Source: Nocardioides jiangxiensis
GTDB taxonomy: Bacteria; Actinomycetota; Actinomycetes; Propionibacteriales; Nocardioidaceae
Reading direction: 5' to 3'
DNA length: 64,000 bases
NCBI RefSeq assembly: GCF_030580915.1
Contig: NZ_JAUQTA010000001.1
Span: 1,240,001 to 1,304,000, forward strand
In this document: positions 31,479 to 39,791 of the stretch, piece after piece
How positions within the stretch are numbered: position 1 is the stretch's first letter
Layout: each line of letters opens with the position of its first letter
Notes under the pieces: generated by a model
What the model was told of the DNA's origin: nothing
The model's database searches: none
What the model saw: only the letters and a program-made list of their open reading frames with translations
Position numbers and translations under genes: made by a program

Positions 31479-33848
31479 TCAGCCGTCGTGGCGGATCTCG
31501 TCGATGATGGTGGCGCCCAGCTCGCGCTGGAGCAGCTCGGCGCCGCTGAGCCCGACGGACTCGACGTCCGGGTCGTCGGGGTGTGCCTCGGCGTCGGCGG
31601 CGAACGGGTCGGGTCGCTGCGGCTGCTGCCCGGGCTCGGTGGCTGCCTGCCGCAGCGCCTCACGCGCGACGTGGGCCGTCGGACGCTCGCCCGCCGCCAC
31701 GGACCCCGCGGCCTGCTCTGCGGAAAGGGCACGGCGGTCCTCGCCGGCGTCGTCGTCGGGCTCGTCGCCCATCGGCGGCTCGGGGACGCCCTGGACGGGC
31801 GCCGCACTCACGGAGGCCGTCGGACCACCCTGCGACACGATCGCCTCGACCCGCCAGGCGTGACCGACGACCTTGACGCCGGCCTTGCTGACCAGGTCGG
31901 CGTGGTCGCCGCGGGCGAAGCTGTCGCGCGCGCCCGCACTGTCGAAGCCCAGCGTGAGCGTCGTGTCGTCGACGGAGACCACCTGCGCGTTGTTGGTGAG
32001 CAGCATCCACGTGAGCCGGCGCATGCCCTTGATCTGGTCGACCATGTCGGGCCAGAGGCGGCGCACGTCCGGGAGGCCGAAGCGGGTGCCGGACGACGCG
32101 GGCGGGGCAGCGGCCGCCGGGGCAGCGGCCGCCGGGGCAGCGGCCGCCGGCGGAGCTGCGGCCGACGACGGGGCGGCAGGCGCCGAGGGCTGCGGCGCGG
32201 CGACCGCGACAGGCGGAGCCGCCGGAGCCGCCGGAGCCGCCGGGGCCACCGGGACTGCCGGGACTGCCGGGACTGCCGGGGGTGTGGCCTGCTCGGCAGG
32301 GCGTGCGCCGCCGGAGCCGGGACGCACGGCATCCCACCCGTGCCCTTCCACGGCGGGGGCGGCGGGGGCACTCGGTGTGACGGCAGCCGGGGCAGGCGCA
32401 GCCGGGGCAGGCGCAGCCGGAGCAGCAGGGACCGGCGCAGGCGCCTGGGCCTGCGGGCGCGCGGAACCCGGCACGGACCCGGCGACCGACCGGGCAGCGG
32501 CCCGCGCGGCGGCGAGGCCCGACTGGGCTGCGCCGACGCCGCGCTGGGCGACGGCAGCGCCGGCATCGGCGACCGCATGACCGGCCTCGGCGACGGCGGC
32601 ACGCGTCGCGCCCGACGGCGCGTCCGCGGCACCCGATGCGGGGACCGACGAGGGGACCGCTGCCGGCGACGCCACACCCGTCATCGACGCACGGCGCTCG
32701 AGCCGGTCGAGGCGGGCGAGGACGCCGTCGGAGGTGTCGTCGGCACCGGGCAGCAGGACGCGGGCGCAGATCAGCTCGAGGAGGAGGCGCGGAGCCGTGG
32801 CCCCCCGCATCTCGGTGAGGCCCTTGGCGACCAGGTCCGCGGCACGCGAGAGCTCGATCGCGCCGAACCGCTGGGCCTGCGCCACGAGGCGCTCCCCCGC
32901 GTCCTCCGCGACGTCGATCAGGCCGGTCGCGGGGGCATCGGGCACGGCCGCCACGATCACCAGGTCACGCAGCCGGCGCAGCAGGTCCTCGGTGAACCGG
33001 CGCGGGTCCTGACCGGTCTCGATGACCTTGTCGACGACGCCGAAGACCCCCGAGCCGTCGCGGGCCGCGAAGGCGTCGACGACCTCGTCCAGCAGCGAGT
33101 CCGGCGTGTAGCCGAGCAGGCCGGCTGCGAGGTCGTAGGTCACGCCCGCGGGCCCGGCTCCTCCGAGGAGCTGGTCGAGGACGGACAGGGTGTCGCGCGC
33201 CGAGCCACCACCCGCGCGCACCACGAGCGGCAGCGCCGCGGGCTCGATCGCCACCCCTTCGGCCTCACAGAGCTGGCCGAGGTAGCCGCTGAGCAGCCTG
33301 GGCGGGATCAGCCGGAAGGGGTAGTGGTGCGTGCGCGAGCGGATGGTCGGGAGGACCTTCTCCGGCTCGGTCGTCGCGAAGACGAAGCGCAGGTGCGGCG
33401 GGGGCTCCTCGACGAGCTTGAGCAGGGCGTTGAAGCCCTGCGTCGTGACCATGTGGGCCTCGTCGATGATGTAGATCTTGTAGCGGCTCTTCACCGGGGC
33501 GAAGAACGCCTTCTCGCGCAGGTCGCGGGCGTCGTCGACGCCACCGTGCGAGGCAGCGTCGATCTCGATGACGTCGATCGAGCCCGGCCCACCGCGTGCG
33601 AGGTCACGGCACGACTCGCACTCACCGCACGGGTCGGAGATCGGGGCCTTCTCGCAGTTGAGCGCCCGGGCGAGGATGCGCGCCGACGTCGTCTTGCCGC
33701 AGCCACGCGGGCCCGAGAAGAGGTAGGCGTGGTTGACGCGGTTGTTGGCGAGGGCAGCACGCAGCGGCTCGGTGACGTGGTCCTGGCCGATGACCTCGGC
33801 GAACGTCTCGGGCCGGTAGCGCCGGTAGAGCGCGAGAGGTGCTTCCAC
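31479..33848 (-). CDS. dnaX: DNA polymerase III subunits gamma/tau
   Basis: Clamp-loader ATPase of the replisome. From GTG 33848 the product is 789 residues and starts EAPLALYRRYRPETF as in the family; an in-frame GTG at 33878 is an alternative. Walker A GPRGCGKTTSARI lies near residue 44, a zinc module with four cysteines near 62-77, DEAH-like IIDEAHMV near 126, and sensor/arginine regions follow. Residues 370-630 are a Pro/Ala-rich linker with tandem 15-bp and 9-bp repeats. The C-terminal 130 residues (DVRRLWPDMVDQIK...) are tau domain. It heads dnaX-ybaB-recR-DUF5063. Confidence 0.96.
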   Translation of the reverse strand: MEAPLALYRRYRPETFAEVIGQDHVTEPLRAALANNRVNHAYLFSGPRGCGKTTSARILARALNCEKAPISDPCGECESCRDLARGGPGSIDVIEIDAASHGGVDDARDLREKAFFAPVKSRYKIYIIDEAHMVTTQGFNALLKLVEEPPPHLRFVFATTEPEKVLPTIRSRTHHYPFRLIPPRLLSGYLGQLCEAEGVAIEPAALPLVVRAGGGSARDTLSVLDQLLGGAGPAGVTYDLAAGLLGYTPDSLLDEVVDAFAARDGSGVFGVVDKVIETGQDPRRFTEDLLRRLRDLVIVAAVPDAPATGLIDVAEDAGERLVAQAQRFGAIELSRAADLVAKGLTEMRGATAPRLLLELICARVLLPGADDTSDGVLARLDRLERRASMTGVASPAAVPSSVPASGAADAPSGATRAAVAEAGHAVADAGAAVAQRGVGAAQSGLAAARAAARSVAGSVPGSARPQAQAPAPVPAAPAAPAPAAPAPAAVTPSAPAAPAVEGHGWDAVRPGSGGARPAEQATPPAVPAVPAVPVAPAAPAAPAAPPVAVAAPQPSAPAAPSSAAAPPAAAAPAAAAPAAAAPPASSGTRFGLPDVRRLWPDMVDQIKGMRRLTWMLLTNNAQVVSVDDTTLTLGFDSAGARDSFARGDHADLVSKAGVKVVGHAWRVEAIVSQGGPTASVSAAPVQGVPEPPMGDEPDDDAGEDRRALSAEQAAGSVAAGERPTAHVAREALRQAATEPGQQPQRPDPFAADAEAHPDDPDVESVGLSGAELLQRELGATIIDEIRHDG
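32104..32148 (-). repeat. 15-bp tandem repeat in dnaX linker
   Basis: Three exact copies of GGGGCAGCGGCCGCC on the plus strand, in frame with dnaX, encode a five-residue AAAPA period on the minus strand. Nine-base repeats of GGAGCCGCC and GGGACTGCC follow at about 32216-32281. These are low-complexity linker DNA. Confidence 0.8.
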
Positions 33849-33902
33849 GTCCCGAACCCTAGTTGCCGGCACTGACACGCACCATGACAGGTCGCCCGCC
33901 GG

Positions 33903-34880
33903 TCACGGTTCCAGCCGCGTGAACCAGCGGCCGAGGTGGCCGCCCTGCCCCGGGCACGTGACGTTGCGGTCACGCCCGTCCTCGACCCACTGGGCGAGGA
34001 CACCGGGACCTCCGGCGTACGACCAGGAGGGGGCACACCGGGCGAGGGCGGTGGCCATCGAGGTCTCGCCGGCCGCACGCCACTCGGGGGCGCCCCCGGT
34101 CGTGTGAGCGCCGAGGACGCGGGTCCACAGCGAGCGGACCGAGTAGTAGCCCACTGCGAGTCCCGCGTCGCGGTAGCCGCGGACGGTGCCCTCGACCACG
34201 GCGGCGTTGTCCGCCGTGCTGCTGCTCCAGTCGAAGTCCGGCACCGGCTCGACGTCCACCCAGACGGCAGGGCTGTCCAGTCCGGCCGCCCGCATCACCC
34301 TCACGGAGTACGCCGCGGCCGCATAGCCCGCGTTGTGCAGGGCGCCGAGGCGGGTCCGCCCGTCGAAGGGACCGTCGTCCCTCACCTGCGCGAGCGTGCT
34401 GGCCGAGGGCCATGACACCACGGCGTACGCCGAAGCGAGCAGGCCATGCGAGCGGGCCCAGCCGACCTGGTCGGCCAGGCACGGGTTCGGCGTGAAGCTC
34501 GGCCCGTTGGTCAGCCCGAGCACGACGAACTCCGCGTCGTCGGTGGGCATCGGCGAGCCCTTCGACCGCTTCTGCGGGATGCCCATGCCCTTCGGGCACT
34601 GGGGCCAGCTGGCGTCTGCACCGACGACCCGGCGGTCCGGGCCGTCGGGAACGGCGGTGCGGGAACGGGCGTTGACCGAGGCGATGACGTCGTCGAGGTT
34701 CGCCGGCACCGAGATGTCCGGCCCACCGGGCGTCGAGGCGGACGGCCGCGCGGGCTCCACTGCCTGCGAAGGCCGGTCAGGCGCACCCGCGGCACCCGGC
34801 GTGGGCGTCCCTCCCCCGCACCCGGCCAGCAGCGCGGCGACGGTCACCAGGACGGCGGGGAGAGCGGGGCGGAACGGCAC
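33903..34880 (-). CDS. Lipoprotein with glycoside-hydrolase-like (DUF1906/GH25-type) domain
   Basis: A 325-residue exported lipoprotein: signal peptide ending in the lipobox LLAGC (Cys about residue 20), a Pro/Ser linker, then a domain starting VVGADASWPQCPKGMG. The chain alternates strands and helices like a TIM barrel: AEFVVLGLTNG, GLLASAYAVVSWPS, SPAVWVDVEPVPDF (acidic residues), AGLAVGYYSVRSLW. This resembles GH25/DUF1906-type surface proteins that are thought to act on or bind cell-wall glycans. Exact family uncertain. The gene ends 54 nt from the dnaX start and is transcribed in the same direction. Confidence 0.72.
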   Translation of the reverse strand: MPFRPALPAVLVTVAALLAGCGGGTPTPGAAGAPDRPSQAVEPARPSASTPGGPDISVPANLDDVIASVNARSRTAVPDGPDRRVVGADASWPQCPKGMGIPQKRSKGSPMPTDDAEFVVLGLTNGPSFTPNPCLADQVGWARSHGLLASAYAVVSWPSASTLAQVRDDGPFDGRTRLGALHNAGYAAAAYSVRVMRAAGLDSPAVWVDVEPVPDFDWSSSTADNAAVVEGTVRGYRDAGLAVGYYSVRSLWTRVLGAHTTGGAPEWRAAGETSMATALARCAPSWSYAGGPGVLAQWVEDGRDRNVTCPGQGGHLGRWFTRLEP

Positions 34881-34889
34881 ACGCCGAGC

Positions 34890-35948
34890 CTAGGTCGCGT
34901 AGGCCCGGTGGTCGTCGAGAACGGCCTGCTTCATCGTCGCCACGGCGTCGGCGAACCGCCCGGGGTCGAGCTCCCTCGCCTGCGCACGTGCCTCGTCCTG
35001 CCCGCCCCGGTCGACGCCGTGGATGTCCACGGTGGCTGCCGCCATCGAGCCGAGCAGGCGCGCACCGTCCTTGCGACCGAGCCCCGACAGGGCGATCCGC
35101 GCGAGGTCGGGAGCCAGGTCGCGCACCTGCCATCCATCGACCCGGACCGCGTCGGGCGAGTAGTCGAGTGCCCGGGTCACCTGCGCGAACAGGGAGCGCA
35201 CCGGCACCGGCACGCCGTCGGCCTGCGTGGCCGCCCACGCGGCCGTGCCCGGTCCGGTCTCCTTGGCCTCCCGCGCGTGCCAGGCATCGGACGCGTCGCG
35301 CCCCACCCCCACGACCCGCCGATGGCCCAGCGAGCCGGTCCCGGCCTCGTGGACGTGCCACGTCGGCTGCCAGCCCGCCGGCACGGTCGCCGCAGCGGCT
35401 GCCGCGACCGTCGCCGGCACCGAGGCACGATCGCCCGCGCGCAGCTTCGCGTAGAAGCGGTCGACGTCCGCCGGCTCCGGCAGGAGGGCGCGCAGGTGCT
35501 TCGCGTCCTTGCCGTCGACGGCGATGCCCGCGGCGGGCCGCGCCGCGACATAGGCCTCGAGGAGCAGCCGGCAGACGTCGTCGTCGGCGACCTTCACGTG
35601 CGGCGCGACCTGGGCCGAGACCGCCAGCCGGAGCAGGTCGATGAGCCAGGCGCCACGGGCCAGCTCGTCGAGGTCGTTGACACCCCAACGGGTGGTGCCC
35701 GCAGCGTCGCGCCAGGTCCCGAAGTTCTCGACGTGCAGGTCACCCACGACCGGTACCTGCACGGTCGCGAGCACCCAGGGCACGCGCTCCGCCAGCCGCA
35801 CCAGCCACAGGTAATAGGTGCCGCGCAGGAACCGCAGCGGGTCCGCGGCGAGCTGCTCGTGCTTGGTCGCGACGGCATCCGCGACGACGTCGATCCGGTC
35901 AGCCAGCCACGCGTCGTACGCCGCGGTGAGGGCGCGAGCGCTCCTCAT
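34890..35948 (-). CDS. DUF2252-family protein (kinase-like fold)
   Basis: A 352-residue cytoplasmic protein of the DUF2252 family. Motifs: VVGDLHVENFGTWRD (about residues 68-82), which resembles an aminoglycoside/homoserine-kinase catalytic loop, and WGVNDLDELARGAWLIDLLRL (about 88-108), where the D-D acidic pair could bind Mg. A later GSLGHRRVVGVG segment resembles the nucleotide loop. The overall pattern suggests a small-molecule phosphotransferase, but no reaction is known for the family. ATG 35948 overlaps the antiporter stop by 4 nt. Confidence 0.82.
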   Translation of the reverse strand: MRSARALTAAYDAWLADRIDVVADAVATKHEQLAADPLRFLRGTYYLWLVRLAERVPWVLATVQVPVVGDLHVENFGTWRDAAGTTRWGVNDLDELARGAWLIDLLRLAVSAQVAPHVKVADDDVCRLLLEAYVAARPAAGIAVDGKDAKHLRALLPEPADVDRFYAKLRAGDRASVPATVAAAAAATVPAGWQPTWHVHEAGTGSLGHRRVVGVGRDASDAWHAREAKETGPGTAAWAATQADGVPVPVRSLFAQVTRALDYSPDAVRVDGWQVRDLAPDLARIALSGLGRKDGARLLGSMAAATVDIHGVDRGGQDEARAQARELDPGRFADAVATMKQAVLDDHRAYAT

Positions 35949-37114
35949 GCGACCGGCGCTTCCCGGGACTCTCGCGGCGGGGTCGCGACCATCCCGGCCC
36001 GGACGGCGAGTGCACCACCGGCCACCGCGATGCCGATCGTGACGAGAGCGCCGAGCATCAGCGCGGCCGACTCGCCGGGACGGAGCACCCCGAGCTGGGT
36101 GCCGACCGTCGCCGCCGCCACGGGTACGCCGAGCTGTGCCGCCGCCAGCAGGCTGAGGGCCAGCGGCTGGCCGAGGGCCCTGGCCACCAGGTGGGTGGCC
36201 GCCGCGCCGAGGCCCAGCACCAGTCCGAGCACGACCATGTCCGGGTGGGCACCGAAGGCCCGCAGGTCGAGGGTCGCGCCGAGCCACACGAAGAAGAGCG
36301 GACCGAAGAAACCCTCGGTGAGCGCGAAGAGCTGCTTGGCGAGCCGACGGGGCTCGCCCACCGCCGCGACCCCCAGACCGAACGCGAAACCGGCCAGCAT
36401 GATCGAGACGTGCATCCGGACCGCGAGCGCGGCGAGCGCGCAGAGCAGGGCCAGCTGGATGCGCAGCTCGAGGGCGAAGAGCCGCTCCTCGGAGACGTCG
36501 TGGACGGCATCGCGGAGTCCGCGGCGCTCCAGCCAGCGGAGCACCACGAACAGGGCGGCGGCGGCTCCCACGACCGTCGCCGCCCCCAGCGCCGCATGCC
36601 CGGCGTGCACGGGGTCGATCACGAGCGGGAGCGCGACGATGCAGGCCGCGTCCGCGACGGCGACCTGCGGGAGCAGGCCGATGACCGCCGGGCCGCCGAG
36701 GCCGAGCGAGTCCACGACGGGCAGGATCAGCGCGGCGGACGACGACGCCATGAGCACGGCGTACAGCGCGGCGTGGTCGACCCCCGAGACCGCGGCCGCA
36801 CCCCAGCCGAGGGCTGCTGCAGCGACGCCGACGAGCACCGCCCGGACGACACCGGACCGCAGGGCCGGCCGGAGCGCGGGGTCGCGTACGGGGACGTGCG
36901 TGCCGGCCACGAACATCACCAGCGCGAAGCCGATGTCAGCCAGGAACGTGAACGTCGGGTCCGACGCGTCGACGTAGGCCAGCCCGGTCCGACCGATCGC
37001 GATGCCGGCGAGCAGCTCGCCGAGGACGACCGGGAGGTGCCACGACCGGCGCAGCGCGAGGAGCGGTCCGGCGAGGGCCACGGCACCGATCACCGCGAGC
37101 TGGGTGAACGTCAT
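35945..37114 (-). CDS. Monovalent cation:proton antiporter, CPA2 type
   Basis: A 389-residue membrane protein with 11-12 helices, matching the Na+/H+ exchanger (KefB/NapA-like) domain. The start MTFTQLAVIGAVALAGPLLALRR was chosen as the first helix; the extra codons upstream run into the SRP RNA. Family features: VVLGELLAGIAIGRTGLA near residues 30-47, and the helix pair around VVDSLGLGGPAVIGLLPQVAVADAACI near 160-186, where the acidic residue could be the ion site. It lacks the C-terminal TrkA-N domain of KefB. Coupled to the DUF2252 gene. Confidence 0.9.
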   Translation of the reverse strand: MTFTQLAVIGAVALAGPLLALRRSWHLPVVLGELLAGIAIGRTGLAYVDASDPTFTFLADIGFALVMFVAGTHVPVRDPALRPALRSGVVRAVLVGVAAAALGWGAAAVSGVDHAALYAVLMASSSAALILPVVDSLGLGGPAVIGLLPQVAVADAACIVALPLVIDPVHAGHAALGAATVVGAAAALFVVLRWLERRGLRDAVHDVSEERLFALELRIQLALLCALAALAVRMHVSIMLAGFAFGLGVAAVGEPRRLAKQLFALTEGFFGPLFFVWLGATLDLRAFGAHPDMVVLGLVLGLGAAATHLVARALGQPLALSLLAAAQLGVPVAAATVGTQLGVLRPGESAALMLGALVTIGIAVAGGALAVRAGMVATPPRESREAPVA

Positions 37115-37130
37115 GGCCAGAACATACAAA

Positions 37131-37218
37131 GGCCCCCCGTGCACCCGACAGAGCTCACCTGCCCTTGCTGCCTTCCGGCCCTGGGGGATTCAGCGAGATG
37201 CCGCCGCACGGGGGGTTG
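37131..37218 (-). ncRNA. ffs: Small (bacterial) SRP RNA, 4.5S-like
   Basis: RNA component of the signal recognition particle. On the minus strand the apical core CCAGGGCCGGAAGGCAGCAAGGGCAGG is flanked by arms CCCCCCGTGC (37215-37206) and GCACGGGGGG (37142-37133) that pair to give the long hairpin. The symmetrical internal loop GGAAGG/AGCA is the Ffh-binding signature. Ends are estimated from pairing. It lies between the antiporter and tRNA-Ser. Confidence 0.93.
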
Positions 37219-37314
37219 CCCCGAAGTCTAGAGGGCCTGCTGCGCGCGCCCAAATGGCGGGTCGCCGGGAGCGCGATTTCCTCCGGACGCACGGCGACCG
37301 GTAACCTCCTCCAC

Positions 37315-37403
37315 GGATCTGTCGCCTAGTGGCCTATGGCGCACGGCTGGAATCCGTGTTGGGTTAATAGCCCTCGGGGGTTCGAATCCCCCCAGATCCG
37401 CCA
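37315..37403 (+). tRNA. tRNA-Ser (GGA anticodon)
   Basis: Class II tRNA of 89 nt. Acceptor GGATCTG pairs with CAGATCC, discriminator G, and CCA is encoded. The anticodon arm CACGG-CTGGAAT-CCGTG gives anticodon GGA (Ser, UCC/UCU). A long variable arm (TTGGGTTAATAGCCCTC) and T arm GGGGG-TTCGAAT-CCCCC complete the cloverleaf. Confidence 0.97.
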
Positions 37404-37407
37404 GTCG

Positions 37408-37433
37408 GGACGCCGCCCTCCGGGGCGGCGTCC
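37408..37433 (+). terminator. Terminator after tRNA-Ser
   Basis: An 11-bp perfect stem (37408-37418 with 37423-37433) with loop TCCG starts 5 nt after the tRNA 3' end and is followed by TGCATTT. It also lies just beyond the TetR gene stop at 37450 and may serve both. Confidence 0.8.
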
Positions 37434-37449
37434 TGCATTTCGGGCCGGC

Positions 37450-38076
37450 TCAGGCCTGTGGGGCCGAGCCGTAGACCATCCGCAGGACGACCTCGGTCAG
37501 CTCGTCGAGCCCCTTCTCGAGCTCCGCCCCCGTGAGCCGTGCCATCACGCGGAACCTCGCGGTGCGCAGGTCGGAGACCATGTCCGCGAGCGCGTCGGCA
37601 TCGATGCCGTCGGTCGCCAGGCCCGCTGCGCGGTCGCGCCGGATCTTCGCAGCCAGCGCCTGGTCGTAGCGGGCGCGTGCCTTCTCCACCCACTCCACCA
37701 GTGGCTCGTAGCCCACCGGCCCCATCGTGCAGGTGAGGATCTCGCGGTGCTCCTGCCACACGGCCGCGGTCTGGCGGTGGTGCTCGCGCAGGTCGGCAGG
37801 GGCGGGGCCGGTCGAGGCGAGCCAGGCATGGGTCGTCCCGAACTCCTCCCACAGCCCGTCGAGCATCGCTGCGACGACGGCGTGCTTGGTCGGGAAGTAG
37901 AAGTAGAACGCCGTGCGGGACACGCCCGCCGCCTTGGCGATGGCGTCGACCGTGAGGTCGTTGACGCTCCGGTCGCTCAGCAGGCCGCGCGCCGCCTCGA
38001 GGATCTGCGCCTCGCGCTGGTCGCCCTTCGTGGGCCCACCACGACGACGCACGGGCGTGGTCGTCTCGGTCGTCAT
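37450..38076 (-). CDS. TetR-family repressor of the adjacent MFS transporter
   Basis: A 208-residue regulator. N-terminal helix-turn-helix: AARGLLSDRSVNDLTVDAIAKAAGVSRTAFYFYFPTKHAVVAAM near residues 28-70. The C-terminal ligand domain is all helical and carries no recognised effector motif. ATG 38076 is preferred to GTG 38082. Divergent from the MFS gene, with two inverted repeats between them, which is the usual design of a drug-responsive efflux switch. Confidence 0.92.
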   Translation of the reverse strand: MTTETTTPVRRRGGPTKGDQREAQILEAARGLLSDRSVNDLTVDAIAKAAGVSRTAFYFYFPTKHAVVAAMLDGLWEEFGTTHAWLASTGPAPADLREHHRQTAAVWQEHREILTCTMGPVGYEPLVEWVEKARARYDQALAAKIRRDRAAGLATDGIDADALADMVSDLRTARFRVMARLTGAELEKGLDELTEVVLRMVYGSAPQA

Positions 38077-38105
38077 GCCCACCAGTGTACGAGGGACGAC
38101 GCGAT

Positions 38106-38121
38106 GTCAAGGGTGCTTGAC
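38106..38121. promoter_or_regulatory. Inverted repeat, possible TetR operator 1
   Basis: GTCAAG-GGTG-CTTGAC, a perfect 6-bp inverted repeat with a 4-nt spacer, between the divergent TetR and MFS genes. Confidence 0.6.
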
Positions 38122-38139
38122 GTCACGTCACTACTTTTC

Positions 38140-38161
38140 GACACAGTGTCAATTCTGTGTC
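38140..38161. promoter_or_regulatory. Inverted repeat, possible TetR operator 2
   Basis: GACACAG-N8-CTGTGTC, a perfect 7-bp inverted repeat that contains an inner GACAC-A-GTGTC. It ends 12 nt before the MFS start, where a bound repressor would block transcription or initiation. Confidence 0.65.
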
Positions 38162-38172
38162 ACCCTCGATCC

Positions 38173-39621
38173 ATGACCACTCACCTCGACACCGCCGTCG
38201 AGGCGCCCTCGGCCCCGACCGGCCCCGCGACGTACTCACGGCTCGTCCTCCCCGCCATGGCGGCGAACGTCTTCCTGCTCTCGCTGATCCAGACCGTCGT
38301 CATCCCGGCGCTGCCCCTCATCGGCCAGCAGCTGCACACCTCTGCGACGACCGTCGGCTGGGTCGCCACCGCGACCATGCTCACCGCCTCCGCCGTCACC
38401 CCGCTCTTCGGCCGGCTCGGCGACGTCTTCGGCAACCGCCGCGTCATCCTGGTTGCCCTCGCCCTCACGCTCGTCGGCTCGCTGGTCGCCAGCCTCGGCG
38501 ACTCGATCGGCGTGCTCATCGCGGGCCGCGCGCTCCAGGGCGCGAGCTTCGGCCTCTTCCCGCTGGCGATCTCCGTCCTCCGCCACGAGCTGCCGGCGGC
38601 GAAGGTCGCCCACGGCATGTCCATCGCCGCGTCGGCGCTCGGCTTCGGCTCCGGCTTCGCCCTCGTCGCCACCGGCGTCCTCACGCAGAACGACGGCGAC
38701 TACCACCGCATCTTCTGGCTGACCGTCGTCGCGACCGTCGCCATGCTCGGCCTCTCGGCCAAGGCACTCCCCCGCCGCGCCGGCCTCGGCGGCCGCGTCG
38801 ACTACGTCGGCGCCGTCGTCCTGGGCGCAGGCCTCGTGGCCCTGCTCCTCCCCGTCTCGCAGGGCCACGAGTGGGGCTGGACCACCGGCCGCACCATCGG
38901 CCTCTTCGTGGCCTCGGCCGTCGTCCTCCTCGGCTTCGGCCTCCTGCAGGCCCGCACCAGCAGCCCGCTCATCAAGCTGTCGGTGCTCGCCCACCGCGAC
39001 GTGCTGGCCACCAACCTGGCCTCGGCGTTCGTCGGCTTCGCGATGTTCAGCGTCTTCCTCGGCGCGACCTACTTCGTGCAGGCCCCCGAGGCGCTGACCG
39101 GCTACGGCTTCGGTGCGAGCATCCTGCGCACGAGCGTCGTGTACATGCTGCCGGGCACGCTGCTCGCGATCCCGCTCGGACCGATCGCCGGTCGCTACGT
39201 GGTCCGCCACGGCGCCCGCCGCGTGCTCCTCGGCTCCGCGCTCCTGGGTGTCGCGTCGATGGCCTCGCTGGCCCTCTTCCACGCGCACAGCCTCGAGTTC
39301 ATCGTGGCCCTGGTCGCGGGCAACGCCGCCATCGCGGTCGCGTACGCCGCCATGCCGGCGCTCCTGGTGCAGCACGTCGCCCCTCAGGACACCGGCGTCG
39401 CCAACTCGGTGAACTCGATCATGCGCACCGTGGGCGGTGCGATCGGCTCGGCCGTGGTGATCTCCATCCTGGCCGGCTCGGCCGAGGTGTTCCAGACCCC
39501 GGTCGGCCCCGTCGCCCTGCCGACCGAGAGCGCCTACGTGACGGCGTTCGTCCTCGGCGGGATCGGCTTCACGCTGGCCGCGCTGCTGGCGGCGTTCGGC
39601 CTGCGTCGCGACACACACTGA
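38173..39621 (+). CDS. MFS drug:H+ antiporter, DHA2 (14-helix) type
   Basis: A 482-residue export protein with about 14 helices. The signature LPLIGQQL...VGWVATATMLTASAVTPLFGRLGDVFGNRRVIL spans about residues 43-88 and contains the G-x-L-x-D-x-x-G-x-R-R motif A. The motif-C-like region is ASALGFGSGFALVATGVL near 156-173. The ATG 38173 directly follows the operator region. Substrates cannot be read; expected to be toxic or antibiotic molecules, induced by ligand binding to the divergent TetR protein. Confidence 0.92.
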   Translation: MTTHLDTAVEAPSAPTGPATYSRLVLPAMAANVFLLSLIQTVVIPALPLIGQQLHTSATTVGWVATATMLTASAVTPLFGRLGDVFGNRRVILVALALTLVGSLVASLGDSIGVLIAGRALQGASFGLFPLAISVLRHELPAAKVAHGMSIAASALGFGSGFALVATGVLTQNDGDYHRIFWLTVVATVAMLGLSAKALPRRAGLGGRVDYVGAVVLGAGLVALLLPVSQGHEWGWTTGRTIGLFVASAVVLLGFGLLQARTSSPLIKLSVLAHRDVLATNLASAFVGFAMFSVFLGATYFVQAPEALTGYGFGASILRTSVVYMLPGTLLAIPLGPIAGRYVVRHGARRVLLGSALLGVASMASLALFHAHSLEFIVALVAGNAAIAVAYAAMPALLVQHVAPQDTGVANSVNSIMRTVGGAIGSAVVISILAGSAEVFQTPVGPVALPTESAYVTAFVLGGIGFTLAALLAAFGLRRDTH

Positions 39622-39628
39622 GCCCGCA

Positions 39629-39668
39629 GACGAGCCCCGGCAGGTCGGTCGACCCGCCGGGGCTCGTC
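39629..39668 (+). terminator. Terminator after the MFS gene
   Basis: A perfect 13-bp stem (39629-39641 with 39656-39668), whose loop can itself form GGTC-GGTC-GACC, lies 7 nt downstream of the stop codon. Confidence 0.85.
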
Positions 39669-39791
39669 GCATTCGTCGGCCGGGTCAGCCGCTGCGCGCG
39701 AGATCCACTCCCCGGGCTCGGCCAGCAGGTCGCGGCAGCTCTGCACCCAGGACCGGCGCGGAGCCGTCGGACGCCACGTCGCGCGTGGTCG

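Noticed and set aside
37130..37145. Start of the antiporter at 37144
   Set aside because: That extension would lie inside the SRP RNA and adds a polar segment before the first helix; ATG 37114 fits better.
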